A stretch of 64,000 nucleotides of DNA from Ostreococcus lucimarinus CCE9901 (lineage: Eukaryota > Chlorophyta > Mamiellophyceae > Mamiellales > Bathycoccaceae): contig NC_009359.1 of NCBI RefSeq assembly GCF_000092065.1, positions 372,001 through 436,000 of the forward strand, in the 5' to 3' direction. Shown in pieces: positions 40,385-50,704 of the stretch. The first letter of the stretch is position 1, and each line of letters starts with the position of its first letter. Under the pieces are notes generated by a model. It made no database searches. It saw nothing but the letters and a program-made list of their open reading frames with translations, and was not told the DNA's origin. The translations under genes were made by a program, and so were the position numbers.

Positions 40385-40517
40385 ACCTATTATCGCCGAC
40401 GGTGAACCCAGCGAGGCGTATGTAATAAAGCACCGACTAGTGAGCAGCATCAGACAAACAGAATCCACTTTCTTCAGACACCAGCGCGCATCGCGTCGCG
40501 TCGCGCGAATCGTCGCC

Positions 40518-42497
40518 ATGGCGCCGAAGAAAAAGTCTGCGCACATCGCCCGCATGGCGGCCAGCGCGCAGAAGCGCGAGCGCGGTGACGTTTTGAGCGG
40601 CATTCGCGCCGCCGCCGAGGAACACGCCGCGGAAGACGGACGCGTGGACGCGCGACGAGGCATGGCGACGACCGTGTTCACGGTCGAGAGTCTCGGGTTA
40701 AAGTCGACGAAGACGCGGGCGAGCGAGAAGAAGCGCGGGATCGGTAGCGGCGGAGCACACCGAAGAGGGGTGACGACGGTGCTCGCGGCGGAGGCGAGCT
40801 ACGACGTGGAGCGACGCGTTCGAGACGGCCGACGACCGTTGATGAGCGAGCCGAGAGGGTACGACGAACGAACGCCGGACATGTTTCAAGACGACGCACG
40901 GTCGTTGAGGTTGATGCCGGCGCGGCCGAAATGGGATTATGAATTGAAAAGAGGACGGTTGCACGCGAGAGAACGAAAGGCGTTCGTGAAGTGGTTGCGA
41001 TCAGCAAAGGAGGCGATGATCGAGGCTGGGGGGTACGCACCCGCGTTTGAGCAAAACATAGAGGTTTGGAGACAGTTGTGGCGGGTGTTAGAGCGCTCAG
41101 ATGTGGCTGTGGTGGTCGTCGACGCGAGGAATCCGATGTTGCATTTGCCGCCAGCGTTGTATGCGCACGTGACGCGGCGATTGTGCAAACCTCTCGTCGT
41201 GGTGTTAAACAAGACGGATGCGGTACCGATGCGTGCGATCGATGAATGGGCTGCACATCTTATGGCGTCTTTGCCGGGAATCGACGCAGTTGTCGGTTTT
41301 TCTTCCCGCGACGAAGCACCCGAGGACGAACGGTTTTGGGATCGCAAGGACAAAAATCACGAGGAGCGAGACAACGCGTCAGTGCGCATGCACCGTCAAT
41401 CGAGTATTCCCATCGGACGCGACGCGTTACTGCGCGTGTGTCAAGAGCTCGCGCGTTCGGGCAAACGTTTCGACGCGGCGATGGAAGACACGATGGAAGA
41501 CGAACATGATGGAAACGACGACGGCGAAGAAGAAGGGGAAGAAGAGGAAGAAGAAGAAGAGGTGGACGAAGAGGGCGAAGCGTACGTGCGGCAGGCGTTG
41601 AATCAAGAGCGCGAGGAAGCAGAACGAGTGAAAGCTGAAGGCCGAATAATGATAGGACTCGTCGGGCACCCCAACGTGGGTAAGTCTTCGATGGTAAACT
41701 CTATTCTTCGACGTAAAGCGGTGAGCGTGAAGGCGACGCCGGGACACACGAAGACATTGCAGACGCTCATTTTGGACGATCACACGTGCTTGTGCGATTC
41801 TCCTGGCCTAGTATTTCCCCGCATCGATATTTCTCCCGCGGAGCAAATCATCGGCAATCTCATTCCTCTTCCAGTCGTCCGCGAGCCATTCAGCGCTATT
41901 CGTTGGATCGCCGAAGCAAAGCTCGTCGGTGCGGAGCGGTGGCAAGCGATTCAGCGCAAGTTCAGTGGGTCAAGTGATGGTAAGCTCGCGGCATCGCTCG
42001 CCGCGCCTATTACGAGCGTGCTGAAAGTTCGACCATCGAAGGAGTTCGATCCTGAGACGCTCGAGTTGCTGAACAACGAAGATTTGACAAACGACGAATT
42101 GCCGTGGTCGCCGCTCTCGCTGTGTCAAGCGTATGGCAAGATGCGAGGATTCGTGAAAACGCGCGGCGTCGACGTCCAACGCGCGGGGCAAGTCATTCTG
42201 AGCATGGTTTACGACGGCAAGATTCCGTACGCGATTCCGCCGCCGACCGGCGCGCCTGTGATGCGTTCGAAGGCGGATGTCGTCCAAATCGAAGAAGACA
42301 ACTTAACCGACGACGAGTCGGATGACGACGAAGTCAACGTCGTACGCTCTGGGTTCTCCGCGCTCGCCATGGATTCGGACGAAGAGACAGCGGCTCAGCA
42401 GTACGCTTACAGCTCGGACGAGGACACGAGAGGGACATTCATTTTGAGCCCTGAAGATCTCAAGGAATCCAAACGAGGCCAGCGCGGTAAAAAGTAA
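40518..42497 (+). CDS. GNL1: Circularly permuted GTPase GNL1-like
   Basis: 659 residues from ATG 40518 (the frame is open upstream but starts inside the previous intergenic region). It has the YlqF/YawG permuted motif order: G4 NKTD (VVVLNKTDAVP), a G5-like SS, then G1 GHPNVGKSS, G2 and G3 DSPG (CDSPGLVFP). The GNL1 signatures are RPKWDYELKRGRLHARERKAF and ETWRQLWRVLE-like EVWRQLWRVLERSDVAVVVVDARNPMLHLPPALY. A glutamate-rich insert lies between G5 and G1 (about 41530-41570). GNL1 relatives act in nucleolar/ribosome-biogenesis steps. The C-terminus is acidic and ends in a basic RGQRGKK. Follows the RMDN gene by 133 bp. Confidence 0.93.
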   Translation: MAPKKKSAHIARMAASAQKRERGDVLSGIRAAAEEHAAEDGRVDARRGMATTVFTVESLGLKSTKTRASEKKRGIGSGGAHRRGVTTVLAAEASYDVERRVRDGRRPLMSEPRGYDERTPDMFQDDARSLRLMPARPKWDYELKRGRLHARERKAFVKWLRSAKEAMIEAGGYAPAFEQNIEVWRQLWRVLERSDVAVVVVDARNPMLHLPPALYAHVTRRLCKPLVVVLNKTDAVPMRAIDEWAAHLMASLPGIDAVVGFSSRDEAPEDERFWDRKDKNHEERDNASVRMHRQSSIPIGRDALLRVCQELARSGKRFDAAMEDTMEDEHDGNDDGEEEGEEEEEEEEVDEEGEAYVRQALNQEREEAERVKAEGRIMIGLVGHPNVGKSSMVNSILRRKAVSVKATPGHTKTLQTLILDDHTCLCDSPGLVFPRIDISPAEQIIGNLIPLPVVREPFSAIRWIAEAKLVGAERWQAIQRKFSGSSDGKLAASLAAPITSVLKVRPSKEFDPETLELLNNEDLTNDELPWSPLSLCQAYGKMRGFVKTRGVDVQRAGQVILSMVYDGKIPYAIPPPTGAPVMRSKADVVQIEEDNLTDDESDDDEVNVVRSGFSALAMDSDEETAAQQYAYSSDEDTRGTFILSPEDLKESKRGQRGKK

Positions 42498-42645
42498 AAT
42501 TCATTCATTGACGTTAAAAATGTCACGGAAATCGGCGCGCTCGTGATTAGCTATGGTGTTCGATGGTTGTGAAACAATGTTTGTAACGTTTAAGATTGTG
42601 TAAACGTGTAAAGAATGAATTCATTCATCGTCGATTTGTAAACGT

Positions 42646-43497
42646 TTAAAGAATGTGTAAAAGCTTGAGCGCAATGGTGCCACTGACGAGCGCCAGCGCG
42701 GTCACCTTGAAGTACTTGCCGACGACGGAGACAACTTCGCCCACGAGAATTCGCAACATGACGCCGCCGAACAAAATCATGAACGCGACGAACGCGGCGT
42801 GCGAGCCGGCGTCTTTGACTTCTTCCGGAAGCAGATTCACGACTTGTCCCAACGCGCCGGCGACGAGTCCCAACGCGCTCGCCACCGCGCCCGCGTCCTG
42901 CGCCACCGCCGAAGGATCGATTTCACTCGCCTTCGTCGTCAGCGTCTCCACGGCTTTCACCAGCGCCTCTTGGCTCAACTCTCCCGTGGTGTAATACGTG
43001 TACCCAGCGACGACCGCCACCGTTCCCAGCGCCGGCGGCCCCCATCCCAGCGTCGGCGGTTTCGCCGCCGGCACCTCCCCCGTCGCGTTGAACGACTTCA
43101 CCCCGATCTCTCCTCCCGGGAATCCTCCCGCCATTCCCCCGAAGTCCTTCTGCAGCCGCACTTCCCTCGTTTCGCGCCGCTTCGCCTTCGCCTTCTCCAG
43201 CGCCTTGGCCGCGTTCGTCGCCGCCAATTCGTCCCGGTACGACCACAAGCCTCTCTCCCCGCCCGCGAACCCGCCGGTGAACGCGTCGTCTCGACCCGTC
43301 TTGCTCACCAGCCCTCGGTCGTCCTTGATGTACTTGCCCTTTCCCGCGTAGTACTCGCCTCGCGGCGCCGGTTTCGCCGCGCACGAGACGCGCGCGACGA
43401 CGCGCGCGCGACGCGTCTCGCCGGGACAACCCTCGGCGCTTATCCGTCCGCGCGCGCGCGCGAACGCGCCGGCGCGCTGCGTCAGCGACGCGGACAT
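42646..43497 (-). CDS. Conserved-looking plastid membrane protein of unknown function
   Basis: 283 residues. The first 45 residues lack acids and look like a transit peptide ending near RVSCAA. Next comes a Gly/Lys/Asp-rich block (GKYIKDDRGLVSKTGRDDAF, TGGFAGGERGLW) and a second Gly motif GGMAGGFPGGEIGVKSF. Hydrophobic helices are at about 153-170 (LGTVAVVAGYTYYTTG), 232-250 (FVAFMILFGGVMLRILVG) and 262-280 (ALALVSGTIALKLLHIL). Between them is an Ala-rich amphipathic region. The repeated FAGGE/FPGGE motifs flanking a helix are distinctive, but I do not recognise the family. Thylakoid or envelope location is inferred. Divergent from DNAJC17, 92 bp between ATGs. Confidence 0.78.
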   Translation of the reverse strand: MSASLTQRAGAFARARGRISAEGCPGETRRARVVARVSCAAKPAPRGEYYAGKGKYIKDDRGLVSKTGRDDAFTGGFAGGERGLWSYRDELAATNAAKALEKAKAKRRETREVRLQKDFGGMAGGFPGGEIGVKSFNATGEVPAAKPPTLGWGPPALGTVAVVAGYTYYTTGELSQEALVKAVETLTTKASEIDPSAVAQDAGAVASALGLVAGALGQVVNLLPEEVKDAGSHAAFVAFMILFGGVMLRILVGEVVSVVGKYFKVTALALVSGTIALKLLHIL

Positions 43498-43589
43498 CGA
43501 GCGCGCGCGCGCGTCTCGGCGCTCGACGGCTCGAGCGAGGCGCGCGGCGCGGTGTGCGGCGCGCGCGAGATCGCGACGCGCGGTGCGTC

Positions 43590-44677
43590 ATGGCGGACGT
43601 CGACGAGAACGCGTACGCCGCGCTGGGACTGGCGTTCGAGGACGCGCCGAGCGAGGCGACGATTAAAAAGGTGCGTCGAGCGCGCGACGCGCGCGACGCG
43701 CGACGCGCGGGGCGACGCGACGCGCGCGACTCGACGATTTCGCATTCGCATTCGCATTCGAAACGACGACTGACGACGACGACGACGACGACGACGCGCG
43801 CGAAAACTCGCAGGCGTTCCGAAAACTCGCGCTGAAATGCCACCCCGATAAGCGGCCGGCGTCGGAGCGCGAGCGGGCGGAGAAGGAGTTTGACGCGCTG
43901 CGACGCGCGAGCGACGCGCTGCTCGACGTCGACGCGCGACGCGCGTTGGATGATTTCCTGCGCGCGAAAGCGGCGCGAGCGCGCGCGCACGCGGCGCACG
44001 GAGCGAAGAGAAAACGAGATTTAGAGGATCTGGAGGCGCGGGAGCGGAAGGCGGCGAGCGCGGGGGAGGTGGGGGCGGAGCGCGCGGCGCGAGAGCGGTT
44101 GCGAGGCGAGTTGGAGCGTTTGCGGCGTCGACGCGAGGAAGCGACGCGGGGGGGGAAGGCGCGAGATGGCGATGGCGTGGGGACGGCGGCGACGACGTCG
44201 ACGGTGCCGGAGCACTTGTATCGAGCGCTCAAGGTGGTGTGGCGACGCGACGGCGACGCGGACGACGACGCGTACTCGGCCAAGGAGCTGCGGGAGATTT
44301 TTGAAACCTTTGGTCGCATCGAGGACGTCGTGATTCGCGAGGGGAAGAAGAAGAAAGGCAGCGCGCTCGTCGTGTTTGCAGACGGCGACGCGTGCGCCAC
44401 GGCGTCTGGGGCGACGTGTGGGCGGTCGAGTAATCCGTTGGTCGTCGCGCGCGCCGCGATTCCTCCGAAAGTCGACGCGGGGGAACCGGCGAAGCGACGG
44501 GACGACGCGGCGTCGGGAGGCGTTTCACCGGCGCCGGCGAGCGAAACGACCGCGGCTCGAGCGCCGAGCGTCGCGAATCTAGACTTTGAGAGCGTGGTGC
44601 TGGAGCGATTGAAACGCGCGCAAGAGCGCGCTCGGCTCGTCGCAGAGGCGGAAGCGGAAGGCGACGACGAATCGTGA
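43590..44677 (+). CDS. DNAJC17: DNAJC17-like J-domain and RRM protein, two exons
   Basis: Exons 43590-43670 and 43814-44677, 314 residues. Exon 1 encodes the first J-domain helix (AYAALGLAFEDAPSEATIKK), and exon 2 resumes at AFRKLALKCHPDKRP with the HPD motif that stimulates Hsp70. The 143-nt phase-0 intron has donor GTGCGT, branch ACTGAC and acceptor CAG; its interior carries GCATTC and GAC microsatellites. A charged coiled coil covers about 80-150. An RRM follows at about 165-245 (LYRALKVVW, YSAKELREIFETFGRIEDVVI, KKGSALVVFADGDACATA). Animal DNAJC17 and yeast Cwc23 work with the spliceosome. Length matches human DNAJC17. Confidence 0.92.
43742..43799. repeat. Intronic microsatellites (GCATTC)3 and (GAC)n
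   Basis: Located in the DNAJC17 intron: three GCATTC hexamers at about 43742-43760, then a GAC/ACG run from about 43764 to 43799 that surrounds the ACTGAC branch-point candidate. Expansion here could change branch-point spacing. Confidence 0.8.
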
Positions 44678-44851
44678 TTTTTTATAGCGTGGTAGACACA
44701 TCGTGTCGCGTGGCGCGGCGCACAATCTAGTAATCATTGCAATACCGAACATTTCGTGATCGCATCGCGCTCTGAAAGAGTGCTAGAAGAAGTCAAGAGC
44801 GACTGCGTCCTCGAAGGCGAGGTCGCGTCTCTTTGCTAAGAATACCCGTCC

Positions 44852-45535
44852 TCACTTGGCGTACTTCGCCGTCCACTCTCGCGCCGTTTGCAGCGCTCCG
44901 TGTTCGTCCGTTTTCCAGTGCTCCGCCACGTTCTCTCGCAAAGGGTCATCTGGGTTCGGCGCGCTCATCAACGCCTGCACGCTGAGTAAAATCGTACGAA
45001 TCTGCAGCGCCGGAGACCACTTATCCTTCAACACGTCCAAACAGATGCGCCCAATCTTATCCGTGTTCGGGTGATAAATTTTCGTCCTGAAGAACACCTC
45101 CGGCGGCGCCATGGGATAATCCGCGGGTAAGAACAGCTCCAACTTGAACTTCCCGCCCTCGTACGCCGTTCCCCGCGGTCCCTCCACGACGACGAAAAAG
45201 TGTCGCAGGTTCGTCTCGCTCACCTCCACCGCGATCCCCGGAATCGGTTCCTGCTGCAATCGCTGCGCCTCCTGCGTCGTCATCGCGCGTCGCGCGCGTC
45301 GTTTCGTCATTCTCGCGTCGTCGCGTCTCGTCGCCTTCCCGTCTCCCGTCTCGCGCGCGCCGTTTTCCCGCGCGTCGCCTTCGCCGCGGTCCGCCGTCGT
45401 CGCGCCCGATTTCACCGCGTCGCGCGTCGTCGTCTCGTTCGTCGTCGTCGTCGTCGTCGCCTTCGCGTCGTCGCCTTCGTCGCGCGTCCGCCGCACCTTG
45501 AGGATCCGTCGCGGGAGCGACGACGCGTCCGCCAT
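44852..45535 (-). CDS. UBC13: Ubiquitin-conjugating enzyme UBC13/UBE2N, two exons
   Basis: Exons 45497-45535 and 44852-45271 (minus strand), 152 residues, exactly the usual UBC13 length. Exon 1 encodes [13 protein letters not shown] and exon 2 resumes [13 protein letters not shown], matching the family's PRRIIKETQRLLAEPVPGI. The core has [36 protein letters not shown] with the catalytic cysteine, and [16 protein letters not shown]13 with an Mms2/Uev partner builds K63-linked chains for DNA damage tolerance. The 225-nt intron has donor GTGCGG, acceptor CAG and a TGAC branch candidate; it is a multiple of three without stops, so an unspliced model would read through as 75 arginine/threonine-rich residues. 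Convergent with DNAJC17. Confidence 0.94.
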   Translation of the reverse strand: MADASSLPRRILKVRRTRDEGDDAKATTTTTTNETTTRDAVKSGATTADRGEGDARENGARETGDGKATRRDDARMTKRRARRAMTTQEAQRLQQEPIPGIAVEVSETNLRHFFVVVEGPRGTAYEGGKFKLELFLPADYPMAPPEVFFRTKIYHPNTDKIGRICLDVLKDKWSPALQIRTILLSVQALMSAPNPDDPLRENVAEHWKTDEHGALQTAREWTAKYAK

Positions 45536-45669
45536 CCTCGTCGACCGGCGTCGCCGCGTTCGCGCGCGCGCGTCGCTCGCGTCGCGCGCGTCGCGCGCGT
45601 CGCCGCCCTCGCGCGCTCTCGCGCGTCTCGCGCGCGCGCGCTCGTCGTGCGTCGACGCCGCGCGTCGCG

Positions 45670-46683
45670 ATGTTCGGTCGCGTCGTCGCGGCACTCGCGC
45701 GCGCGATGGCGCCGACGCGCGTCGCCGACGCGCGTCGACGCGGGCCGCACGCGCGCGGGGTCGCGCTCTTCGTCGCGCTCGCGCTGCAGTACGCGTCGCA
45801 GCCGTTCCTGCGCGCGCGCTACGCGGCGAACGCGCGCGCGTCGGCGCTCGTGCTGAGCGTCGAGATCGCCAAGGCGACGCTGTGCGCGTGCGCGCTGCTG
45901 CGACGACGCGAGACGCGAGGGGCGCTGCGACGGGCGTCCGCGCGGTCGCTGCTCGCGTCGGGCGCGCCGGCGGCGGTGTACGCGGCGCAGAACGTGCTGC
46001 TGCAGAGGGGCGCGCGCGCGCTGGACGGCGTGACGTTCAACTGCCTGAACCAGACGAAGCTCGCGAGCGCGGCGGCGTTTCTGTGGCTGGGAGGGGCGCG
46101 GCAGAGCCGAGCGCAGTGCTTGGCGCTGGTGGGGACGCTCGCGGCGGCGGTGAATCTGTTCGGGGGGGAGACGGCGGCGAGCGGCGGCGGCGGCGCGGCG
46201 AGCGCGGCGGCGCGCGCGGCGGGCGCGACGAGCGTGTTGGTGGCGTCTGCGCTGTCGGGATTGTCGGGAGCGATGTGTCAGTTCGCGCTGCAGGGGAGCG
46301 AGAAGCTTCCGGCGATGATGACGCTGGAGATGGCGATCACGGGGGTGCCGATGGTGTTGCTCGCGGAGCGCGTCGCCGCCGGCGACGAGTTTCGCCTGAG
46401 CGCGGTGTACGAGTCGTGGACGGCTTGGGCGCTCGTTCCCGTGCTGTCGAGCGCGATCGGTGGGATACTGGTGGGGGAGATCACGAAGCGATTAGGTTCG
46501 ATCGCGAAGGGGTTCGCCGTGACGTGCGGTTTGGTGCTGACGGGGGTGTTTCAGAGCGTCTTCGCGGGCGCGGCGCCGCCTCGCGCGCACGTCGTGAGTT
46601 TGATCGTCATCGTCATCAGCACTTGGGTGCACACCGCGTTTCCGCCAGTCGAGAAGCGTAAGAAGAAGCGCAAGACGGGTTGA
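45670..46683 (+). CDS. Nucleotide-sugar transporter, SLC35A/ROCK1-like
   Basis: 337 residues with about ten hydrophobic helices. Family motifs: [52 protein letters not shown] (the LNQTK block typical of the plant ROCK1/UDP-GlcNAc-type branch), [13 protein letters not shown], a middle helix [14 protein letters not shown], and [23 protein letters not shown] before the last helix. It would import activated sugars into the ER or Golgi in exchange for the nucleotide monophosphate. The C-terminus [10 protein letters not shown] is a lysine-rich tail that could act as an ER-retrieval or cytosolic anchor. Met13 (45706) is an alternative start. Divergent from UBC13, 134 bp. Confidence 0.9.
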   Translation: MFGRVVAALARAMAPTRVADARRRGPHARGVALFVALALQYASQPFLRARYAANARASALVLSVEIAKATLCACALLRRRETRGALRRASARSLLASGAPAAVYAAQNVLLQRGARALDGVTFNCLNQTKLASAAAFLWLGGARQSRAQCLALVGTLAAAVNLFGGETAASGGGGAASAAARAAGATSVLVASALSGLSGAMCQFALQGSEKLPAMMTLEMAITGVPMVLLAERVAAGDEFRLSAVYESWTAWALVPVLSSAIGGILVGEITKRLGSIAKGFAVTCGLVLTGVFQSVFAGAAPPRAHVVSLIVIVISTWVHTAFPPVEKRKKKRKTG

Positions 46684-46777
46684 GCGAGGGTGTGTCGTAG
46701 CGATAGCATTCGGTTGGAATAGTATTTGGTAGTATTTCTAAGCGCCGAGGGCGCGTGCCCGTTGAGGGCGCTATGCG

Positions 46778-48328
46778 CTATCTTCTATAATCTTTCCACG
46801 ACTCGCGAGCGGTCATCGCGCGCATGAGGCTTAGAAATAAAATACTCAGCACGCTTCCCGTCATAGCGGCCACGTTGAACGTCATCGAAAAGTCTGGCGT
46901 GGGAAGAAGCAGGAGGAGACTGTTCATGTACAGCGTCTCGGGAGCCACTGAGGATGCTCGAAGTTTATCGAGAAACGCGCTCGCCTGCTGCGTACGAGGC
47001 ACACGTGTGTCGGCGTGGATGACACGGAACGCATCGAATCGAGCCGGAGGTAAGTCGAACCCACGGTTCGCGTCCGGAGGAAACTCTTGCGCTCGAAGGA
47101 AACCTTTGTCGAAATCAAGGCGCAAGCGAAGCATCGAGGCGTTCGCTGGAAGCACCATTTGTAACTCAAGCAATGAAGAACGCACGCGATCTTCTGCGGG
47201 CACGAAGTGCATTTCATCCAACACTTCGCGCGACACCGCGACTCCGTCCAGCTCGATAGAAAGCGTGTGCATGTACAGCTTCACGAACCAAGGAAGCGGC
47301 TGGAACAAACGAGCACGTATGGGCGGCGACGAGTTCGCGCTCGATTCCAGCGCCGGCCGCTCGATATCGATCACAATACCACCGAACTCATTCCCAGTGC
47401 CCGTCAAGAACCGTTCGACGTACAGCGTGGGCGTGCGATGGTTGACTCCGAGAGCGTCGGCGTCGAACGCCGCCGACGACGACAAATTGAAAGTCGCGAT
47501 ATCATCTCCATCGCGCGCGTGAACGTACGAGCCATCGGCGGCGACGCAGACGTCACTCGCCACTCGCTGGATCGTTCCGATAATTTCAGCGTACGACTCG
47601 CTAGCATCTGGCAACACCATCATCAAAGTTTGCTCGGATCGCGTGTAACCGTCGCCATCCTTGGACAACCTCACGCCGAACGTCAAATGTCTCGCGCTAA
47701 ACACTTCGTGCGCAGTTTTCAGCGCCTTTGCCAATCCCGCTCTATCGCGACAAGGCAACTGCTTCAACCACGGCGCTAAGTTCTCCACGCACACCGCCTC
47801 TTGCGGTAAACTCGCGTGCTTCACCGTCGCGGCGTCGCTCGCCCGTCGCGCCGACGACGCCTCCCCATCCCAAGCGTTAAATCCCAACACCGGTGACGTC
47901 ACCGCCGTAGACGTCCCCAGCGCGCTCAGAGACGCGCAGAACGTCCCGCCGAGCGCCGTCGTCGCGTCTCGCCACCCTCGCTCGGCGTCCTCGTCCGCGC
48001 GCCACGTCCCGAGCGCCTCCGCGCCGATCGGTTTCGCCACCACCGGCGGCGCCCCCCATCGCCGCGCGTTCCAACGCCCGCGTCCGAACCACAGTTCGAG
48101 CGTTTCTGCGCGTGATTTCGCGAGCACCGCGCGCAGGGGCTTGGCCATGACGGCGGAGTGTCGTTCGAGCTCATGCTCGGTGGTGGTGAAGGTGAACACC
48201 AAGGCGACGGCGTCGTCGCGTAAACGCTCGATGAGGACCTCCTCGACGAAAGATGCGCGCGCCGCGACGATGGGGATCATCGCGGCTAACGCCAGGAAGA
48301 CGGCGCATGGGAACGCGCGCGCGCGCAT
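46778..48328 (-). CDS. PIGT: GPI transamidase subunit PIG-T/GPI16
   Basis: 516 residues. A signal peptide (FPCAVFLALAAMIPIVAARA) is followed by the luminal domain FVEEVLIERLRDDAVALVFTF. The family hallmark LPQEAVCVENLAPWLKQLPCRDRAGLAKAL is present, with the cysteine that pairs with the GPI8 protease. Near the C-terminus are the LRLDFDKGFLRAQEFPPDANRGFDLPPARF region and LLLLPTPDFSMTFNVAAMTGSVLSILFLSLMRAM, the single membrane helix. PIG-T stabilises the ER transamidase that swaps the C-terminal signal for a GPI anchor. Convergent with the sugar transporter; 41 bp downstream of the PEX5 stop on the same strand. Confidence 0.95.
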   Translation of the reverse strand: MRARAFPCAVFLALAAMIPIVAARASFVEEVLIERLRDDAVALVFTFTTTEHELERHSAVMAKPLRAVLAKSRAETLELWFGRGRWNARRWGAPPVVAKPIGAEALGTWRADEDAERGWRDATTALGGTFCASLSALGTSTAVTSPVLGFNAWDGEASSARRASDAATVKHASLPQEAVCVENLAPWLKQLPCRDRAGLAKALKTAHEVFSARHLTFGVRLSKDGDGYTRSEQTLMMVLPDASESYAEIIGTIQRVASDVCVAADGSYVHARDGDDIATFNLSSSAAFDADALGVNHRTPTLYVERFLTGTGNEFGGIVIDIERPALESSANSSPPIRARLFQPLPWFVKLYMHTLSIELDGVAVSREVLDEMHFVPAEDRVRSSLLELQMVLPANASMLRLRLDFDKGFLRAQEFPPDANRGFDLPPARFDAFRVIHADTRVPRTQQASAFLDKLRASSVAPETLYMNSLLLLLPTPDFSMTFNVAAMTGSVLSILFLSLMRAMTARESWKDYRR

Positions 48329-48369
48329 CGCGTTCTGCGGCGTATAGTGTTTGATGATTCGTCAACTGG

Positions 48370-50588
48370 CTAGAGTGGAAATTCGCGTCGAAGAGCGCCG
48401 ATGTCGTGCTTGTCGACGTGTTCTAAGAGATCTAATCGTCCGGTGCAACCAAGACTGATGCGGACGTAGCCCCAGGTCGGACTTTCGGGGTTGGGATTCA
48501 TCGATAACGCGCGAATGTAATAAGGCATCGACTCGGCGTACCGGCCTTGGTTGGCATAACTGATGCCCATGTTTGACCACGCGCGAACGTAGTTGGGTTT
48601 GATGGTCAGCGCGCGGCGATATGCCCCTACTGCGTCGGCACTCTCGGCGCCGTTCGCCTGCGTGGCGCCGATTTTGTTCCACAATGAATGGTCGTCGGGG
48701 CGCAAATTGGCGGCTCGTTGAAAGGCGTTGACTGCGTCTTCGTAATTCCTCGTCAAATGCGCCATGACACCGAGCACAGTTTGCACGTCAGCGTCGTTCG
48801 GTGCTTGTCGAGCGGCTTCTCTGAACATTGCCATGACGTTTTCGGGCGTGTGTGGCGCTTGTCCGGCGGCGATGTGTTTGAAGCGCTCTTGACTTCCGAG
48901 CCACTCACACGCGTGGCCGAGGGCTTCATCCTGGTCCAGCTCGTTCGCGTGGCTCACAGCGAGGGCGAGTAGAACATTTGGATTTTGCGGGTTCGCCTCG
49001 TACGCTTTTGACATCGCCGCGATGGCTTGCTGGTCATCGTCATTTTCCGCTTGGATGCGTCCCAGATGGTACCACGCTTCGCTGTTGCTCTGATCTTGAC
49101 GCACCCACGCCTCAGCGGCGAGGGCAGCTTCGGCGAGTACGCCCGTCTTTGCCAATTCCATCGTTTTCTCTTGCAAACCACTTTGACCGAGGTATGGGTT
49201 CGGGTCGGTGAATTTGTAGTTGCTCCGTTCTGAAAGCGGATTTTGTTGCATTTCGTCCCAAACGTTTTGCATCCATTCTGGGTTGTTGCGCTGCATATCT
49301 TCAAACTCGCTCGCCCACTCGCGCGGTACGTTCTTGAACTCTTCTGCCCAATCGTCGACGTTTGACTGCCTTTGCGATTCCATCTCGCGCTGCGAGAATT
49401 GCTGCGCCCACGCTTGGCTCGTCGGATTTTGACGCTGCATCTGCGCTGTAAACTGGTCCGCCCATTGAGGTTGCGGTTGCTGTGTTTGCTCGATGAACTC
49501 GGCCGCCCATCGCTCACCTTGGTCCACATGCCGCGCCTGAGGTGCCGCGTTTACCTCCTGCAAACCGTCTTCTCTCACGACGACTTGCCCGCTACCAAGT
49601 TTGGACATGAGTTGCGCGAATTTAGAATTCGCAAACTTTGGATCGGCGTTCAACGTCGCCGCAAGCTCACTACTTTGTTTCGCAGTTTGTGCCGCAACGT
49701 CAGTAAGCGGTGCTTGCACATCACTGGCGTGTTGTTGTGAAAACTCGTCCGCCCATCTGTTTTGCGCCGCGCCAAACTCCTCGCCCCAGCGCGTGCCTTG
49801 ATTTGATCTGTACTCTTGCGCCCACGCATCGGCGCGCGGTGGCGCGTGCATCGTGTGTGGCGGCGGCGGGTGGTTGTGAAACTCGTTTGCCCACTGCGCG
49901 TGCCTTGAAGTCTCAACATTCGCGAATTCTTCCGCCCAGGAACTCGGCGACGCCTGCGCGTGAAGTGGTTGCTGAAATCCGCGCGCCCAGCGGTCGCCGC
50001 GCTGCATCTCGCGAAGCATCGCCGCATTATGCGCCATCTGCGCTCGGGCGCTCATCTCAGCGTCATCCATGCGCATGCGCTCGAAGCCGTCTTCCATCTC
50101 CCCCTGCGACTGCAAATGTCTCGCCATCACAGCGCTCCTATTTCGAGCGAACGACTTCTCCAGCGCCGACGCCCCGCGCGCGTCCAACCTCGCATCCGGC
50201 ACCATCTGCACCGGTGCCGCCGCATATCGACCACTCGCACGCATCGTTCCTTCACGCACGTCTTCCACACCGTCCAACAGCCCCTCTCTCGCTAAATGTA
50301 ACCCATTCGCCGCGTTCGCCGCGCCTCGCGCGAGTTGGTCTGCGCGCCGAGTCCAACCGTCAGTCACGTCGTCTCGCGCGTCGTCTCGCGCGTCGCGTCG
50401 AGCGTCCGCGCGCACGAACCTCGTTCGCTCGCGCGCTGTATCTGTTGTTCGCGCGCGCGCGTGCCTCGATCGCCGAGTAAGACGTCGGCGACGCGCGCGA
50501 TTGGATTCGCGGCGCTCGACGGACCGGCGCCGTCGCTGGGTTCGCACGACGCGCCGCCGGTCGCGAGATCGCGCATGAACCTCGACAT
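48370..50588 (-). CDS. PEX5: Peroxisomal targeting signal 1 receptor PEX5, two exons
   Basis: Exons 50420-50588 and 48370-50339 (minus strand), 712 residues. Exon 1 holds the conserved N-terminus MRDLATGGASC (cysteine monoubiquitinated for receptor recycling) and NPIARVADVLLG; it is in a different frame from exon 2 and joins through an 80-nt phase-1 intron (donor GTTCGT, branch ACTGAC, acceptor CAG) to QLARGAANAANGLHLA. The middle carries eleven WxxxF/Y pentapeptides (WARGF, WAEEF, WANEF, WAQEY, WGEEF, WADEF, WAAEF, WADQF, WAQQF, WAEEF, WASEF) that bind PEX14/PEX13. The C-terminal TPR domain (about 430-690) binds SKL signals. Without the intron the frame would begin with about 100 meaningless arginine-rich residues. 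Confidence 0.94.
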
Positions 50589-50704
50589 CGCGCCGCGGGT
50601 TCGAGCGTGCGGTCGGCGCGGTCGCGCGGGTCGAGTTGTAACGTAGGCGTCTGCGTTGGGTTGCGTCACGTCGCGTTTGGTATTGCAATTGACGGCGCAA
50701 GGAA

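Noticed and set aside
45144-46661. A 505-codon plus-strand frame overlapping UBC13 and the sugar transporter
   Set aside because: It is antisense to UBC13, then a shifted reading of the transporter; composition is arginine/glycine only.
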